Below are positions 1 to 11,099 of a DNA stretch of 64,000 nucleotides, in pieces. Position 1 is the stretch's first letter. Every line of letters starts with the position of its first letter. Under the pieces are notes generated by a model that saw nothing but the letters and a program-made list of their open reading frames with translations, did not search any database and had not been told where the DNA came from. The translations under genes were made by a program, and so were the position numbers. The DNA is from Cladorhizidae sp. MBARI D1340-BT2 (taxonomy: Eukaryota; Porifera; Demospongiae; Poecilosclerida; Cladorhizidae), in assembly GCA_028752905.1 (NCBI GenBank), contig JAQNBH010000006.1:29641910-29705909 (forward strand), given 5' to 3'.

Positions 1-400
1 CACAGAGATAGTGTCTAATAGTAGCACTATATATATCACACAGAGATAGTGTCTATATAATCAATCACACAGAGATTGTCTAATAGTAGCACTATAATAT
101 TATATATATATATAATCACACAGAGATAATTTCTAGTTATAAGACTATTTTACATATTCACACAGATAGTATCTAATAGTAGTGCTATATATATTCTCAC
201 ACAGAGATAGTGTCTAATAGTAGCACTATATATATATATTCACACAGAAATAGTGTCTAATAGTAGCATATATATAATCACACAGTAATAGTAGCACTAT
301 AATATAACCACACATAGCACACAGAGATAGGGTCTAGTTATAACACTATATATGTTCACTTATACTATATACTTAAACACACAGAGAGTTATAATACAAT
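1..400. repeat. Degenerate tandem array with ACACAGAGATAG core
   Basis: About eight imperfect units of roughly 40-60 bp, each with a CACACAGAGATAGTGTCT core followed by AATAGTAGCACTATA and a TATA run. The array is cut by the left window edge. The ACACAGAGA core resembles the repeat family at 28.7-29.2, 32.0-32.3, 37.0 and 51.0-51.6 kb, so a distant common origin is possible. No gene is seen in it. Confidence 0.85.
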
Positions 401-2290
401 AAAAGTGTGTGTGCATTAGACATCAAGTCAAGTATGGAAGAACTCCAGATCAAAAAGGCACACACTCACACACACTTCTGTTCCCCATGCCTTGGGCCTA
501 CTTCTGCTCACACACGCAAAATCAGTTGCACAAGCATCCCCGCGATAAATACCCCAAACTTGGTGTCCCTCTAACATGGAACCTAACTTTCACATCCACA
601 ATTGTTAAACGTATACAAATGCAACTGGCCTCTCATGTCTCTGGTGACATAGCTACTACACTTCGGATCTATTAAGAGGCTGCAACCAGTTATTACCTAT
701 TCAATGAGACAGAAATCCTCCTCTTCCACAAAAAACAAAAACAAAACAACGAGATTTCTATTCCAACTTAATCTCTCACTCACCATATACTTAGCTGGTG
801 TTTTCTTCCCATTGGTACATTGTAGGCCAACCTTACCATTACCTCTACTCCAATGAGCATAATGGATATCGGACACCTGCTGTGTCGCAAGAAAATATTA
901 CTATGCCAGCCACCAACGCCATCATGATTGTAATCCAATCCACCATAATAACTAAGAGTAGAGACATGCCATAGTTCACACCTTGAAAAGAACTTCGCAG
1001 AGTTGAGGTTATGTGAGTATCAATCTTATAATTTCAAACACTTCACTTTGCTATACCTCGTTGACCAGAAAGAAACAGATGGTCATAGTGTGAGTGAAGA
1101 AATGGGTACAATCTATAACATCCATATCTTTGGTACAGTCTGCCAATCTTCACAATTGTATGTCCTTTTTCCGGATTGGTTGAGGTGGCAGTTAGTAAAA
1201 GCAACTGCCAACCTCCTCTGATTTTCTGGACTTAAATTTCTACAAGTTTCGTTAACATTTGCAGCGATTCTGTTCCAACAGTCCGTGTTTTCAGAATTCT
1301 CCAACAGTTTGTTCCCGTGTTCTGACTCAAGACTTGTGATCTCCACGAAGGTAGGCATCTCTGGGAGGCTCAGAGAGATAACACAAATAGCAGCTGCTAT
1401 GGTAACTGACCCTCCTATCAGATCCTGTCATATATACTAGTTGAAAGCTGCCCATTATTGGTAAATGAAGGGTGCCATGTATATAACTCACTGCAGATCC
1501 AGGAAGTTGATTCTTGCACTGTAATTTGCTTATCCACAGCTCTACAATCTTAGTTAATTCCAGGAAGTAACCTTCCTCAGCTATCGACTTATGAGGGTCA
1601 GAGTCTACCTACTACACCAATTACTGTTATCCCATACTTATTACCAAAATCACATACAATTCCGTGTACTCAATTATCGGCACTGTGTGATGCTTATGTT
1701 TAGCGTGACCCTAACAAATCCATAATTGCTAGTAACTTTTAAACAGTATGACCATGTCCATACCTTGTAAACATGATAAATTTCTCACCAAAACAACACC
1801 ATTTAAAAAAAATCTACATCATTAGAACAAAAATGGCTGCCAAAAAAATTAATTTGAGTCAATAGCTCATCAGGCATAGCTTATGGACCATCTGATCCAC
1901 ATATTCTTATCCAGGCCTATATACCCAGCAGACAGAAAAATGACTGCTTCAGTGAGTTGAGAGCTCATCTGGCAAAGCTAGTGGTGTTGATCTACTATTT
2001 CAGACCATGACTGATATTCTATCCTCTATCCACATTCCCAACACCCAGAGCCAACATAGAACGTACTATTGCTGCTGTACTAATTTGTTGTTGTTTGTTG
2101 TGTAATGTAGAGACAACGATATCCAAAAATTGGAGGTGGGGTTAGCTACTAACCTTACTAACATTAGTAATATAAATAATAATTTTGCTACATTAAAAAT
2201 AAATTTAACTCGAATTTTCCTTTTTTTTAAATCGTAAATATCGTTATTGTTTTTATATATATTTTTTAATGTATTATTTAATGTGATATT
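401..2290. other. No recognisable gene
   Basis: Only short open frames (at most about 110 codons) with no family resemblance, no clear splice-bounded exon and biased AT-rich composition. The segment 2160-2290 is very AT-rich with A and T runs. I see no feature to support here. Confidence 0.6.
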
Positions 2291-2293
2291 GTA

Positions 2294-2876
2294 AGGAACT
2301 ACAAGGAAGAGGTTCCATGTTTTCCACATCAATGGTATGAAGTCATGGGTGTCACCTACTCCAGCTGTGTTTCTTGCATTGGATGACGAATTAGATGATC
2401 CCTTCATGGAAGATTAGAAAGTGGAGAACAAAGAAAAAACCCACCTCTAATTGGAACAGCAGCAACAACTCACACAGTTAAACAAGGAGTATCGGGATGT
2501 AATCCTGGGAGGACGAGCTTTGTGGAACATTGTACTGTTACGGGAGATGCTGTACCCATCCGACTGCCTGCTTTCGGTACAAGGAAGTTATTATCAAGGG
2601 AGCAAAGATATTCTGCTATCGAGCGTGAAGCTCTAGCTATAGTTTCAGGAATTCGTAACTTTCGAGTGTACTTAGATGGAACGAAGTTTCTAATCGAAAC
2701 AGATCACGACCCTCTCACCAAACTCACTGGTATGAAAGATAGTCATGGATGTTTGGGATGATGGGCTTTGGCTTTACAACCCTATAATTTCAGAGTAAAA
2801 CACAAAGCAGGGATAGCCAACAGAAATGTTGATTGGCTTTCTAGAGAACATGGTTCTCGAGTTAAGGAAAGGGAGA
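2294..2876 (+). pseudogene. Ty3/gypsy pol fragment: integrase tail, RT start, RNase H (RT deleted)
   Basis: Reads in broken frames as the C-terminal tail of a gypsy integrase (KRFHVFHINGMKSW), an acidic linker, the start of reverse transcriptase (EHCTVTGDAVPIRLPA) and then, without any RT palm, RNase H (RKLLSREQRYSAIEREALAI; VYLDGTKFLIETDHDPLTKL; YNFRVKHKAGIANRNVDWLSRE). The step from IRLPA to RKLLSREQ removes essentially the whole RT. Integrase sequence preceding RT is the order described for Gmr1-type gypsy elements, not the usual RT-RNase H-integrase order. Positions 2294-2615 are almost identical to 23953-24274. An in-frame stop and frame changes make it non-functional. It ends in a purine tract (AAGGAAAGGGAGA) immediately before a TG that starts the likely LTR. 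Confidence 0.85.
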
Positions 2877-3281
2877 TGTCAGACATTGTCTCCTATATGT
2901 ATGACAAAGATTATTACTCCGCGAACGACCAGGAAGCGAATACGGGAGTACTGATTGGTTGAACAAGTCCGTGCCTGCGCATGGTCAAGAGTAACTATGA
3001 GAAACGGAGCATAGCGAGCGAACAGAGATAGCGCGTATAGCATAAATTGAGCTAGTATAGTTTTGAGACATACATATTGGTTTGAGACTAGTGTATGATT
3101 ATTTAGCACTATTTATTTATGTTTACATTGTTAAAGTACTTAAACCTACTACAGTTCTTAATTATACTCTTCGTGAGTGGGAGACAGCAGGAAAGCTGGA
3201 AAGCTGATTTCGGAGAGTTTTGTTGTTTAGGCGTCGCAGGATACTAGACTACTTAGAGATAGTAGAAGTATTTGCCTGACA
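2877..3281 (+). repeat. Probable 3' LTR of the gypsy copy
   Basis: Starts TGTCAG directly after a polypurine tract that follows the RNase H coding tail, and ends CTGACA at 3276-3281, a 6-bp terminal inverted repeat typical of LTRs. Length is about 405 bp. No second LTR is seen in the window, so the boundaries rest on the inverted repeat and context alone. Confidence 0.65.
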
Positions 3282-3328
3282 GTCTCAACAAGGCTTAGCA
3301 TTTGGTGGCATAATGATTTGAGGGCAAC

Positions 3329-5100
3329 TTGAACCAACTCTTACTATTTCAAGCTCAATATTGCCCAGAGATGTCATCATGGCTTCATAAAAGAGAATAT
3401 ATCCCTCCTGAAATCATCAATGAAATGATAAAAATCATGGGCCAATCAGTGCTTGGGAAAATATTAGCCAACATAAAGACAGTTCCATGTTGTTCAATTC
3501 TTGCTGATGAGGCCACAGATTTATTGCACAATGAACAGATGTCATTATCTATTAGATAGGGTTGATAAGAAGTATGCAATTCATGAAGATACACTTGGCC
3601 TAGTACAATTGCCTAATACAAAGGCAGAGACAATATTTACTGCAATTAAAGATATACTGATCAGGTGTTCCCTCCCTCTCCCTCAGTGCAGAGGGCAAGC
3701 ATATGATGAAGCAGCCAACATGAGTGGAGTCTCATCTGGAGCCCAAGCACTAATGAAAAAGGAAGACAGCTGGGCACTATATGTGGACTGTTTAGCTTAC
3801 AATCTAAACCTAACATTGAAGGATCTTACAAGGAAATGTGAGATGGTTCGAGATGTAATGAATTTCGTTATAACATAGTCTGGACAGCTGATAAGATTCT
3901 CTCCAAAAAGGCTAACTCTCTTGGATTCTTTAAGGAAGGAGGTAAGCATTATCAGTGGGGAAACAGCACCATCTTTGAGATCTTTTTGTCCCACAAGATG
4001 GACTGTCAGGCATTCATCCATTGACAGTATACTAAACAATACAGGTCGCCTTGGAAGAAATTAAAAAGGTACATCACGAGTATGCAGCAAAGGCAAGTGG
4101 AATGTCGAGCTGTGAGGAAAGTGGAAGAAATTTAAAAGGGGCATGGCGATTATGCAGCAAAGGCAAGTGAAATGTTGAGCCACGTGGAAAGTATTGATAC
4201 TTTTTTTGCTCTACATCTTGTCTTCCTATATATTCTTGTCTTTCTATTCTTGTGTTCCTATTCTTGTCTTCCTATTATTTTCTTCAGCTGAGCAATTATC
4301 CACTAATTTGCAAGCAAAGAATGTAACGGTCCAAGAAGCCATCCATGGTACCATGCTGTATGTATCCCATTTTGATTCACTCAGAACTGAGGCAAAATTT
4401 AATTTTATGATAAAGTAATTCAGGACTCCAGTTTGCTGACTGAAGAACCAAAACTTCCACGACCAAGAACAATCCCAGGCAATAGGATGGAGAGCAGCAG
4501 CTCACCAATACCAAACACCTAAAGACGCCATGATTATTTTGAATTAGCAGCTGGATAAATGAAAAAAAGATTCGACCAAGCTGATCTTGCAGTTATTGGA
4601 GAAATTGTAAAAGTTTTGATCAAGTCAACATTGAAACGGTATCAATTCCTGAATGTGTAAAAACATACGTTGACAAAGATATCGTCTAGATCACTTGAAA
4701 ATTCACCTATCTCTTCTTCCAGCCCTGATAATGACTGCTTTTACAGAAACTGTAATTACAAAAGTAACTAATGTTCGAACTATTGGTGGTGCCTTGGAGA
4801 GAAATGAAATAAACCAGCAAATGCTAACTGAAGTTGACAAGATTGTAAAGCTTTATTTTAAATTCCCAGTGACCACAGCTACAGCTGAGAGATCATTTTC
4901 ATCTCCCTGCAGATTAAAAACCTTTTTACGTAGCACAATGACAGATTGCAGACTCAACCATTTATTTATGCTTTACATCCATACCTCCATCACTGATGCT
5001 CTTGATTTAAGCATGATTGCAAAAGACTTTATTTCAGTTAACTCTCGTAGAATGCATTATTTTTGGTATATAATTTCTAAAATAAACTTTGCTTATTCAT
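3329..5100 (+). pseudogene. hAT-superfamily transposase, broken
   Basis: Fragments in several frames follow the order of a hAT transposase of the DUF4371/ZMYM-like kind. First comes a helical segment and a catalytic-core start (CCSILADEATDLLHNEQMSL, 3480-3550), then LPLPQCRGQAYDEAANMSG (about 3670-3730), a spacer, and the C-terminal dimerisation region (KLYFKFPVTTATAERSFSS followed by LRSTMTDCRLNHLFML, about 4845-4980). Frame changes and stops, plus a local tandem duplication at 4049-4192, show it is dead. The N-terminal zinc finger is not seen; the gypsy copy ends just upstream and may have replaced it. Terminal repeats were not found. Confidence 0.85.
4049..4192 (+). repeat. Two-copy tandem duplication of about 72 bp
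   Basis: Two adjacent diverged copies share GGAAGAAATT, ATGCAGCAAAGGCAAGT and GGAAAGT blocks. They lie inside the hAT pseudogene and add to its disruption. Confidence 0.7.
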
Positions 5101-5266
5101 AATTTTGCAATGATACAATGGTAATTTCTAAAATATAGTTTGCTTTCTCATATTTTTATTTAATGTTACCAAGCTTCCACATGAATCTGCCCCTCCTGCC
5201 TCCCCTTCCACCACTTTGCAGCCCAGAAAGTGCATTCCACCCTTACCGTAAACATCTTCCTACCCC

Positions 5267-5480
5267 ACTGCAGTATCCCTAGCCTACCATACAGTATTCC
5301 TGGCCCAGTCCACCATACAGTATCCCTAGCCCACCATACAGTATCCCTAGCTCTAGTTTACGATACAGTATCCCTAGCCCACCATACAGTATCCCTAGCT
5401 CTAGTTTACCATACAGTATCCCTAGCCCACCATACAGTATCCCTAGCCCTAGTCAACGATACAGTAATCTCTAGCCCTGA
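5267..5480 (+). repeat. Minisatellite, about 20-bp unit (CCACCATACAGTATCCCTAG)
   Basis: About ten units built on CATACAGTATCCCTAGCCCAC with variants carrying CTCTAGTTTACGATA. A plus-strand open frame through it is a by-product of the periodicity. Confidence 0.85.
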
Positions 5481-5509
5481 TGCACCATACATTATACCTA
5501 GCCTTTATA

Positions 5510-5961
5510 ACTAGCAAATTAGCAAATTAGCTAGCGCTTGAATTTGGCAGTTTTAGATGATCATTATAGCTATTTAATTTTTTCCCCTTCAATTTCGTCT
5601 GGCTGGATAGTACATATATTATGCAAGAATATATAGTGTAAGTAAATAATTTGTAGATCATATATAAATAGCTTAGCTAATAATTATTATTAGTAAAGTA
5701 AATAATTGTAGGTCATCTTTGGCTAGCAAAGTATCTAGCTATCGAGGTTTAATAGTTTAGGCCATCCTCATAGCTATACAAGTAGCTAGCGCTTCAATTG
5801 TATAGGCTGATCTTTATAACTAGCAAATTAGCAAATTAGCTAGCGCTTCAAGTTGGCAGTTTTAGATGATCATTATAGCTATTTAATTTTTTCCCCTTCA
5901 ATTTCGTCCGGCTGGACAGTACATATATTATGCAAGAATATATAGTGTAAGTAAATAATTT
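5510..5961. repeat. Direct repeat pair related to the 45.3-45.9 kb array
   Basis: A block of about 143 bp at 5510-5653 recurs at 5819-5961 with few changes. It includes a GCTAGCGCTTGAA stretch, GGCAGTTTTAGATGATCATTATAGC and the same downstream TTTCGTC-GGCTGGA segment. The core is the reverse complement of the 51-bp-like unit at 45.25-45.86 kb. In both places it lies beside a piggyBac C-terminal fragment and in the same relative orientation, so it probably belongs to that element's 3' end. Confidence 0.75.
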
Positions 5962-6204
5962 GCATACACATAGGACTGGTAAAAGTTGTGCTATTGGAAG
6001 GAAAAACAATCAAGAAAAAGAAAATGATGACAATAAATTAAAAAAAGAGCTATGATATGGATGGTAAGTGATGCATAGGACTAACTTTTGTGTGTTATAG
6101 TTCATAGCAAGGTGTAATACATAAAGCTACTTCACGAATCTTACATCTAAAATGAAGTTCTGACTCCTTTTTTGTTGCTGCACAGGTAGCAAGAACACAG
6201 GGAT

Positions 6205-6430
6205 CTTTTGCCATTGCTATTTGGGGGAAGGTGCTCTATGAAGTGCCTTCCTCTAAGTCTGGCTGGTTCAGCCATCGGTGATTGTGAAGGATGGACACTT
6301 CGTCAAGCTGATCTTCTGTCAGGCCTGCCTGAAGAAATCCAACAGCAACCTTCACTAAAAAGGACTGGTGTGTTACTTTTCGGCCAGTCGAAGGTGTCCC
6401 TTTATATATTATGTATGTATCACTATCCAC
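6205..6430 (-). pseudogene. piggyBac-like transposase C-terminal fragment
   Basis: The minus strand encodes IIYKGTPSTGRKVTHQSFL followed by VKVAVGFLQAGLTE and VSILHNH. This closely matches the C-terminal end of the piggyBac-like gene at 44.64-44.86 kb. Flanking DNA down to about 6000 also matches (inverted) the sequence after that gene near 44.87-45.06 kb. Only the tail is present, so this is a truncated copy of the same family. Confidence 0.8.
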
Positions 6431-6604
6431 AACCTCTTCATCATCTCCACACCCTCTTTACCATCCTCCACACATTCACAATAATGCTCATCAATTTATC
6501 CACCAAAATCATCATCACTGTCATCTCCTTCTAACATACACATCACTTCAGCTCTATTATATTTTTCTATCCATCACTTGTATTCAGCACAATACACTAT
6601 CATC

Positions 6605-6655
6605 TATGGATCTAAAGTGGATCTAAAGTGGATCTAAAGTGGGATCTAAAGTGAG
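6605..6655 (+). repeat. Short tandem repeat GGATCTAAAGTG
   Basis: About four copies of a 12-13 bp GTGGATCTAAA unit in a row. Nothing else is recognised between 6430 and 6768. Confidence 0.8.
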
Positions 6656-6767
6656 GGTACAATACCACAGTACATAACCACAGTTTGTCCAAAGATAGTT
6701 GATAATTCCAGGTTAGTACAAGTGAATTAAACACCATGAGCAGCTGTACCAATAAGTAGACATTTCT

Positions 6768-7135
6768 TGAGTTGCTGTACTAATAAGCAGCATCGTCCTG
6801 TGCGTCAATAAAGCATTAGTCCTTTATGCACATATATGTCCACCACGTATGAGTGCAATGTTAGTCGGACATAATATAATTATGTCCACCCAGTTCAAAG
6901 AGTTAAGTTGCAGGTTAACATTTCCACAATTATGCAAGCCTGTTAGCCTAGGATGATTTTGAAAAAAGCTTGTCTTTGAAAATCATGGAATTAGGCTGGA
7001 AAAACATGTAGAAACTATAAACTTGCTATTCAAATAATTACTATATCTTTATGAACGTAAGAAGGCTCAACTTTTCTGGTGCCACACTAGGGGCTTTTCC
7101 AGGAGAAAAGATCCTGTGTGCTCTTTTTATGGATC
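6768..7135 (+). repeat. Interspersed repeat, inverted copy of 22340-22745
   Basis: Matches 22340-22745 in opposite orientation over about 370 bp. Shared blocks include AGCATCGTCCTG, CATATATGTCCACCACGTATG, ATTATGTCCACCCAGTTCAA, CTTTATGAACGTAAGAAGGC and CCTGTGTGCTCTTTT. It contains two palindromic motifs built on GGACATA and TATGTCC. It has no coding content and is probably a non-autonomous element. Nothing is recognised from 7136 to 7926. Confidence 0.75.
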
Positions 7136-7926
7136 AATTAGAAGTGGAATAAAAGTGGCTATTAAGCACATTTCCAATATCAGCCCAAGCACGATTCAAA
7201 AAGTTGAAAAATCTATGTAATCGTGTTTATCAATATTTTTAACACTTCTCCATCTTCAAATTCATTCTGATTACCATCCTCCTCCTAGTGTGGGTAGGCT
7301 ATGAGCTATGACACTAATTCCATTCTACTCAACTCAGAAAATGTCTTCACAGCTCTTCCTGACTTGCATCACCAATATTTTAAGTTCAGATGTTGTGTTT
7401 AATAGAGAACTAATACGAAGAATAGAAACATTTTAAAATCAACTTGTATAAATTGTATTTGTCACAATTTTTTTAAACTTTGGTGATAAATTACTGAATT
7501 ATAGCTTACCAACTGGTTAACACATCAACCAACTGTAAGATTGTGTTAGGCTGGTTGTTCCATAATCAACACTTTCATCTTTTTAACCAGTCTAGCACAG
7601 ATTATATGAAGATTAAGTTTAGCAAAGATAATGCAATGGTAACGTTTTACAGACAAACTGTGCACTATCACCTCCACCAACCTTCTACCACCATGTCAGC
7701 ATCTCATTCAGATCATGCGAGTATTTTTTATGTATGCAGCAATGTGCCATGAAAGCAATGGCCAACATGAATAATAGAGTCTATGAAACTCGACAGATTC
7801 TCTGCTAATATGCTCTCCAGTTCACATGAACTGGCCGGCAAGGGTAGATAGTACATGTATGTGGTCACCAACCCCAAGATTGCTTAGAGGACAAAACTAA
7901 ATATAGTATAAAGTCCGAAACATTTA

Positions 7927-10900
7927 CCAGTAGGGCTCAATAAATTATTCCCTATAATGCTTTTCTCGAATTCTCATGCAACTGCCTATAATGCTTTTGA
8001 TATCTTGATATCTACTATAATGCCTGAAATTCAGCCCAAAATTCTTTTTTCAGCTGAAAATTCTTTAATTGGTACACACAATAAAAGTTTATGAACCACT
8101 TTCTGTAATTATGTAATTATAATTATTGGAGCATAACAGATGCTTCAATAGTCTCTTCCAATGCAGTGGTTTGTCATTGGGAAAAACTATTAGACAAAAT
8201 GGAGAAAACCCGCTCTGCTGCTGTAGAGGATGGCTCACTAGCAATGCTAATTTTCAAGCAGCAGACCAGTGAGAGATTTCATTTGTGTACTTCTTCCACC
8301 ACTCCAACTTATCCACCTCAGGAGAAACACCATCCACTTTTGCCAGGTAACTAGGAAGCTAAATCTTCAATTCGATCACTGAGGAAAGGAAAGGCTTTCA
8401 AGTGGTCAACATCAGTTGAGCATGGTTTAATTTCAGAGATCTTGACTGGATCGAAAAATCTAGCATATTTGAAAGCTGTAACAATTCGTTTAAGATCACC
8501 TTCAAATTTCTGCTTGAAATAAGTGATAGCAGGCTTGATACATTCCGTTGCATAACTAATTAGCTGCTGCTTATTAGTTGGCCTGTTTGAAGATAACTTG
8601 GTGGCAACAGCATTATTACAAGGGAAATGTTGAGTAGAAATAGTAGCATGAAGGGCAGCGATTTCTTCATATGCATTAAGAGCAAGTGGCCCATCCCCTT
8701 CCAGTCGATAATTATGTTGCTTTCACAAATGGCTCACCAAAGTCAATTGTGATTTCCATTTGCAACTTTCGATTCTTAGGAGGGTCATTGAGAATATCCA
8801 AAAGCTTTTGTTTGGTAGGTGGGAGACCATTATTTTCAAGGAAGGGATGAACTTCCCCAAAAGCATCAAGCATGTGCTTCATTACCTCCCATTTCGACCA
8901 TCATCGAGCTCTTGAATAAGTAGGGACTGGCAGACCTGTAGTTTCTCTCAAGCCAGTTTTGTCTTTGGACTTTGTGTAAAAAGTTCAACCCAGCCTTTAA
9001 CAAATTCAGCCAATATGTTTGTACATATATTCTCTCCAACATGATCAAGAGTATGTGAGAAGCACCCCACATCTAGAATACAAGGGAACAATTTTTAGAG
9101 TTTGAATTGCTACATTGTTAACCGAAGCACGATCATGCATAGCTGCTACTAGCTGATTTGAGACAATACCAAGTTGATTAGATAGGCACATAATCAACTG
9201 TCTGGCCACTTGTTCGCCTTTAAGGCTCTTAGCTAGCAACATTAGCCTGACAACACGTTGCTGTAGTTGCCACTTCTCATCCACAAAACGAACCACTATA
9301 ACCATTGCTTCACAAACATGGGTTGTTCCATCAAAGATTACTGCTACTTCTTTTCCATTAATGTTATTATTAATGCTGGCAAACTCTTGTTCATGAATAA
9401 ATGGAATTAATTGGCATAAATTATTACTGCGAGAGAGTCTGAAGGCAATTTCTTTAAATACTTCTCTAAAACACTCAATCTTGCTTAGAGGTACTCCAGC
9501 TTTCAAAAACGATTTCATATCTTTAACTCGAAAGACTCTGACTTCATCTGAAAGATTTTCTCCAACTGGGTATTTGTCTGCACCATACTTCTTTAACATG
9601 TCAGCTACATTTTGATCCTGCACTTTCTTCGAAGCTTTTAGCTTTTTACCACTAGTATGCTTAGCTGATTTAATATGTTGAAGCAATACACTCTTTTTAA
9701 CAGACATAAGCTCTCTACAGCACTCACAAAATATTTTTCTTGATACCACAGAGAGATATTCGTTGGAAAATTCTTTGATCCTATTTGAAGGGAGAACAGA
9801 GGGCTCAGTAACCACACCACCCTTACCATGCTTCAAGCCAGTGGGAGGATTATTGTATAATTTCCTCTTTCTTGACAGGTCTGTTGGTGCGCAGGACTTC
9901 TCAGTTTACTCAAAATACTGGGAACATCAATGTTAACACTACTGCTGGTGTTTGGTGTAACAGGAGCTTCAGGCTCATCAGGCTGAGTTTCTTCAGTCTC
10001 AGAAAAACTATCACTTGTACATTCATGCATTTTTTAGTCCTTGGGAGTAAGCTAGATGAGTCACATGTCAGACTAATCTCGTTAGTCACATGTCAGACTA
10101 GTCTAGTTAGTCACATGAGTTAATGGTCAAGTCATGCATCTACATAGGCATAACGCTGGGTCAAGCAGCTTAGGTAATTGCCTGGCCAATACTTTCACTA
10201 AACTGCGCCCACTCGCATCGCCCATGCCCATATCATGTGGTCGCACCATTATAATTAGTCTCGTGGTCAGCCTGCTCATAGTTGTCGGCTACTGTGACTG
10301 TGTAACGTTGAAGAACAAAGTGAAACTACCAAATAAACTACTCATCAGCCAATGAATTTTAACTTTCCTAGTCGTTCTTTTGGTAACAAGGGAAAAAAAT
10401 GCTGTTTTAAACTACAAAGAAGCCAGTGATTCTGTTATTGCTCAAAGGTAAATGAGAGGAACTTGCTGCCTAGTGGGCTATAACAAAAGAGATCTAGCTT
10501 TTATTACCAAAGGCTACACTAACTGGAAGGATGCTCGTGCTGCGTTAATATAGCTAGCTAAATATATTATATCTCTTACCATTTCTATCTCACCATTGTA
10601 GGAACTCCATTTTTATAAGTACATGTATTATCAAGAATCTGAATGTCAAAATTTCAAGTTCAGTCATTCATATTATTGTATTAAATTGCCTATATAAGTG
10701 TGGGAAAGGTACAGGGTATGGTTATTCAAAATTGGGCATGGCTAGGCCCCCTGCACCATATATTTGCCTGCACTATATATTTGCCTTACCAATGCAAAAT
10801 ATACTGCTACGCCTATGATATATCACTTAGCAAGTATATAGCTGTGTGCTAACTATGCTAAGTGATAGATGTATATATATATATATACATACACTACATG

Positions 10901-11099
10901 TTGTGTTCATAGATATCTACTGTATAAAAATTATAACTTGTGATCCAGTCTGCTTTTTTGGCATCATGTATTCAAACTCCTGCCTATAATGCTTGGAATC
11001 AGTAAAAATTCTGCCTATAATGCTTGCATTATCCTCAATGCTTCAGCACACCTAAAATGCTCAAAAAAATTCTAGCATAATTTATTGAGCCCCAGTAGG
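7927..11099 (-). mobile_element. hAT-type DNA transposon with terminal repeats and 8-bp target duplication
   Basis: The direct repeat CCAGTAGG at 7927-7934 and 11092-11099 flanks inverted ends: GCTCAATAAATTAT at 7935-7948 and ATAATTTATTGAGC at 11077-11090, with one extra C at 11091. An 8-bp duplication and a zinc-finger-plus-transposase gene inside agree with the hAT superfamily. Both subterminal regions carry the direct motif CTATAATGCTT (about 7951, 7987, 8014; 10984, 11014), likely transposase-binding repeats. The internal transposase reads on the minus strand and is broken, so this is a full-length but inactive copy. Confidence 0.8.
8340..10030 (-). pseudogene. hAT transposase with BED-like zinc finger (CGGBP1-like N-terminus), broken
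   Basis: Minus-strand reading starts at 10030 with an acidic/serine N-terminus (MHECTSDSFSETEETQPDEP), then SILSKLRSPA. A frame change near 9880 leads into KRKLYNNPPTGLKHGKG and a long open stretch to 9045. That stretch holds a C2-type finger (FCECCRELMSVKKSVLLQHI followed by KSAKHTSG), then a hAT core with VAVIFDGTTHVCEAMVIVVR and LVAAMHDRASVN. The C-terminal half continues in other frames (AITYFKQKFEGDL, FDPVKISEI, about 8560-8400). The finger and core layout resembles the CGGBP1/hAT transposase group. At least two frame breaks make it inactive. It lies centrally inside the element at 7927-11099. Confidence 0.8.

Noticed and set aside
409..675. Plus-strand frame of 88 codons as a small gene
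   Set aside because: No recognisable domain, no splice or promoter support, ordinary length for chance in this composition.
2066..2407. Minus-strand frame of 113 codons
   Set aside because: It overlaps the plus-strand gypsy integrase tail and AT-rich flank; no family resemblance, so an antisense shadow.
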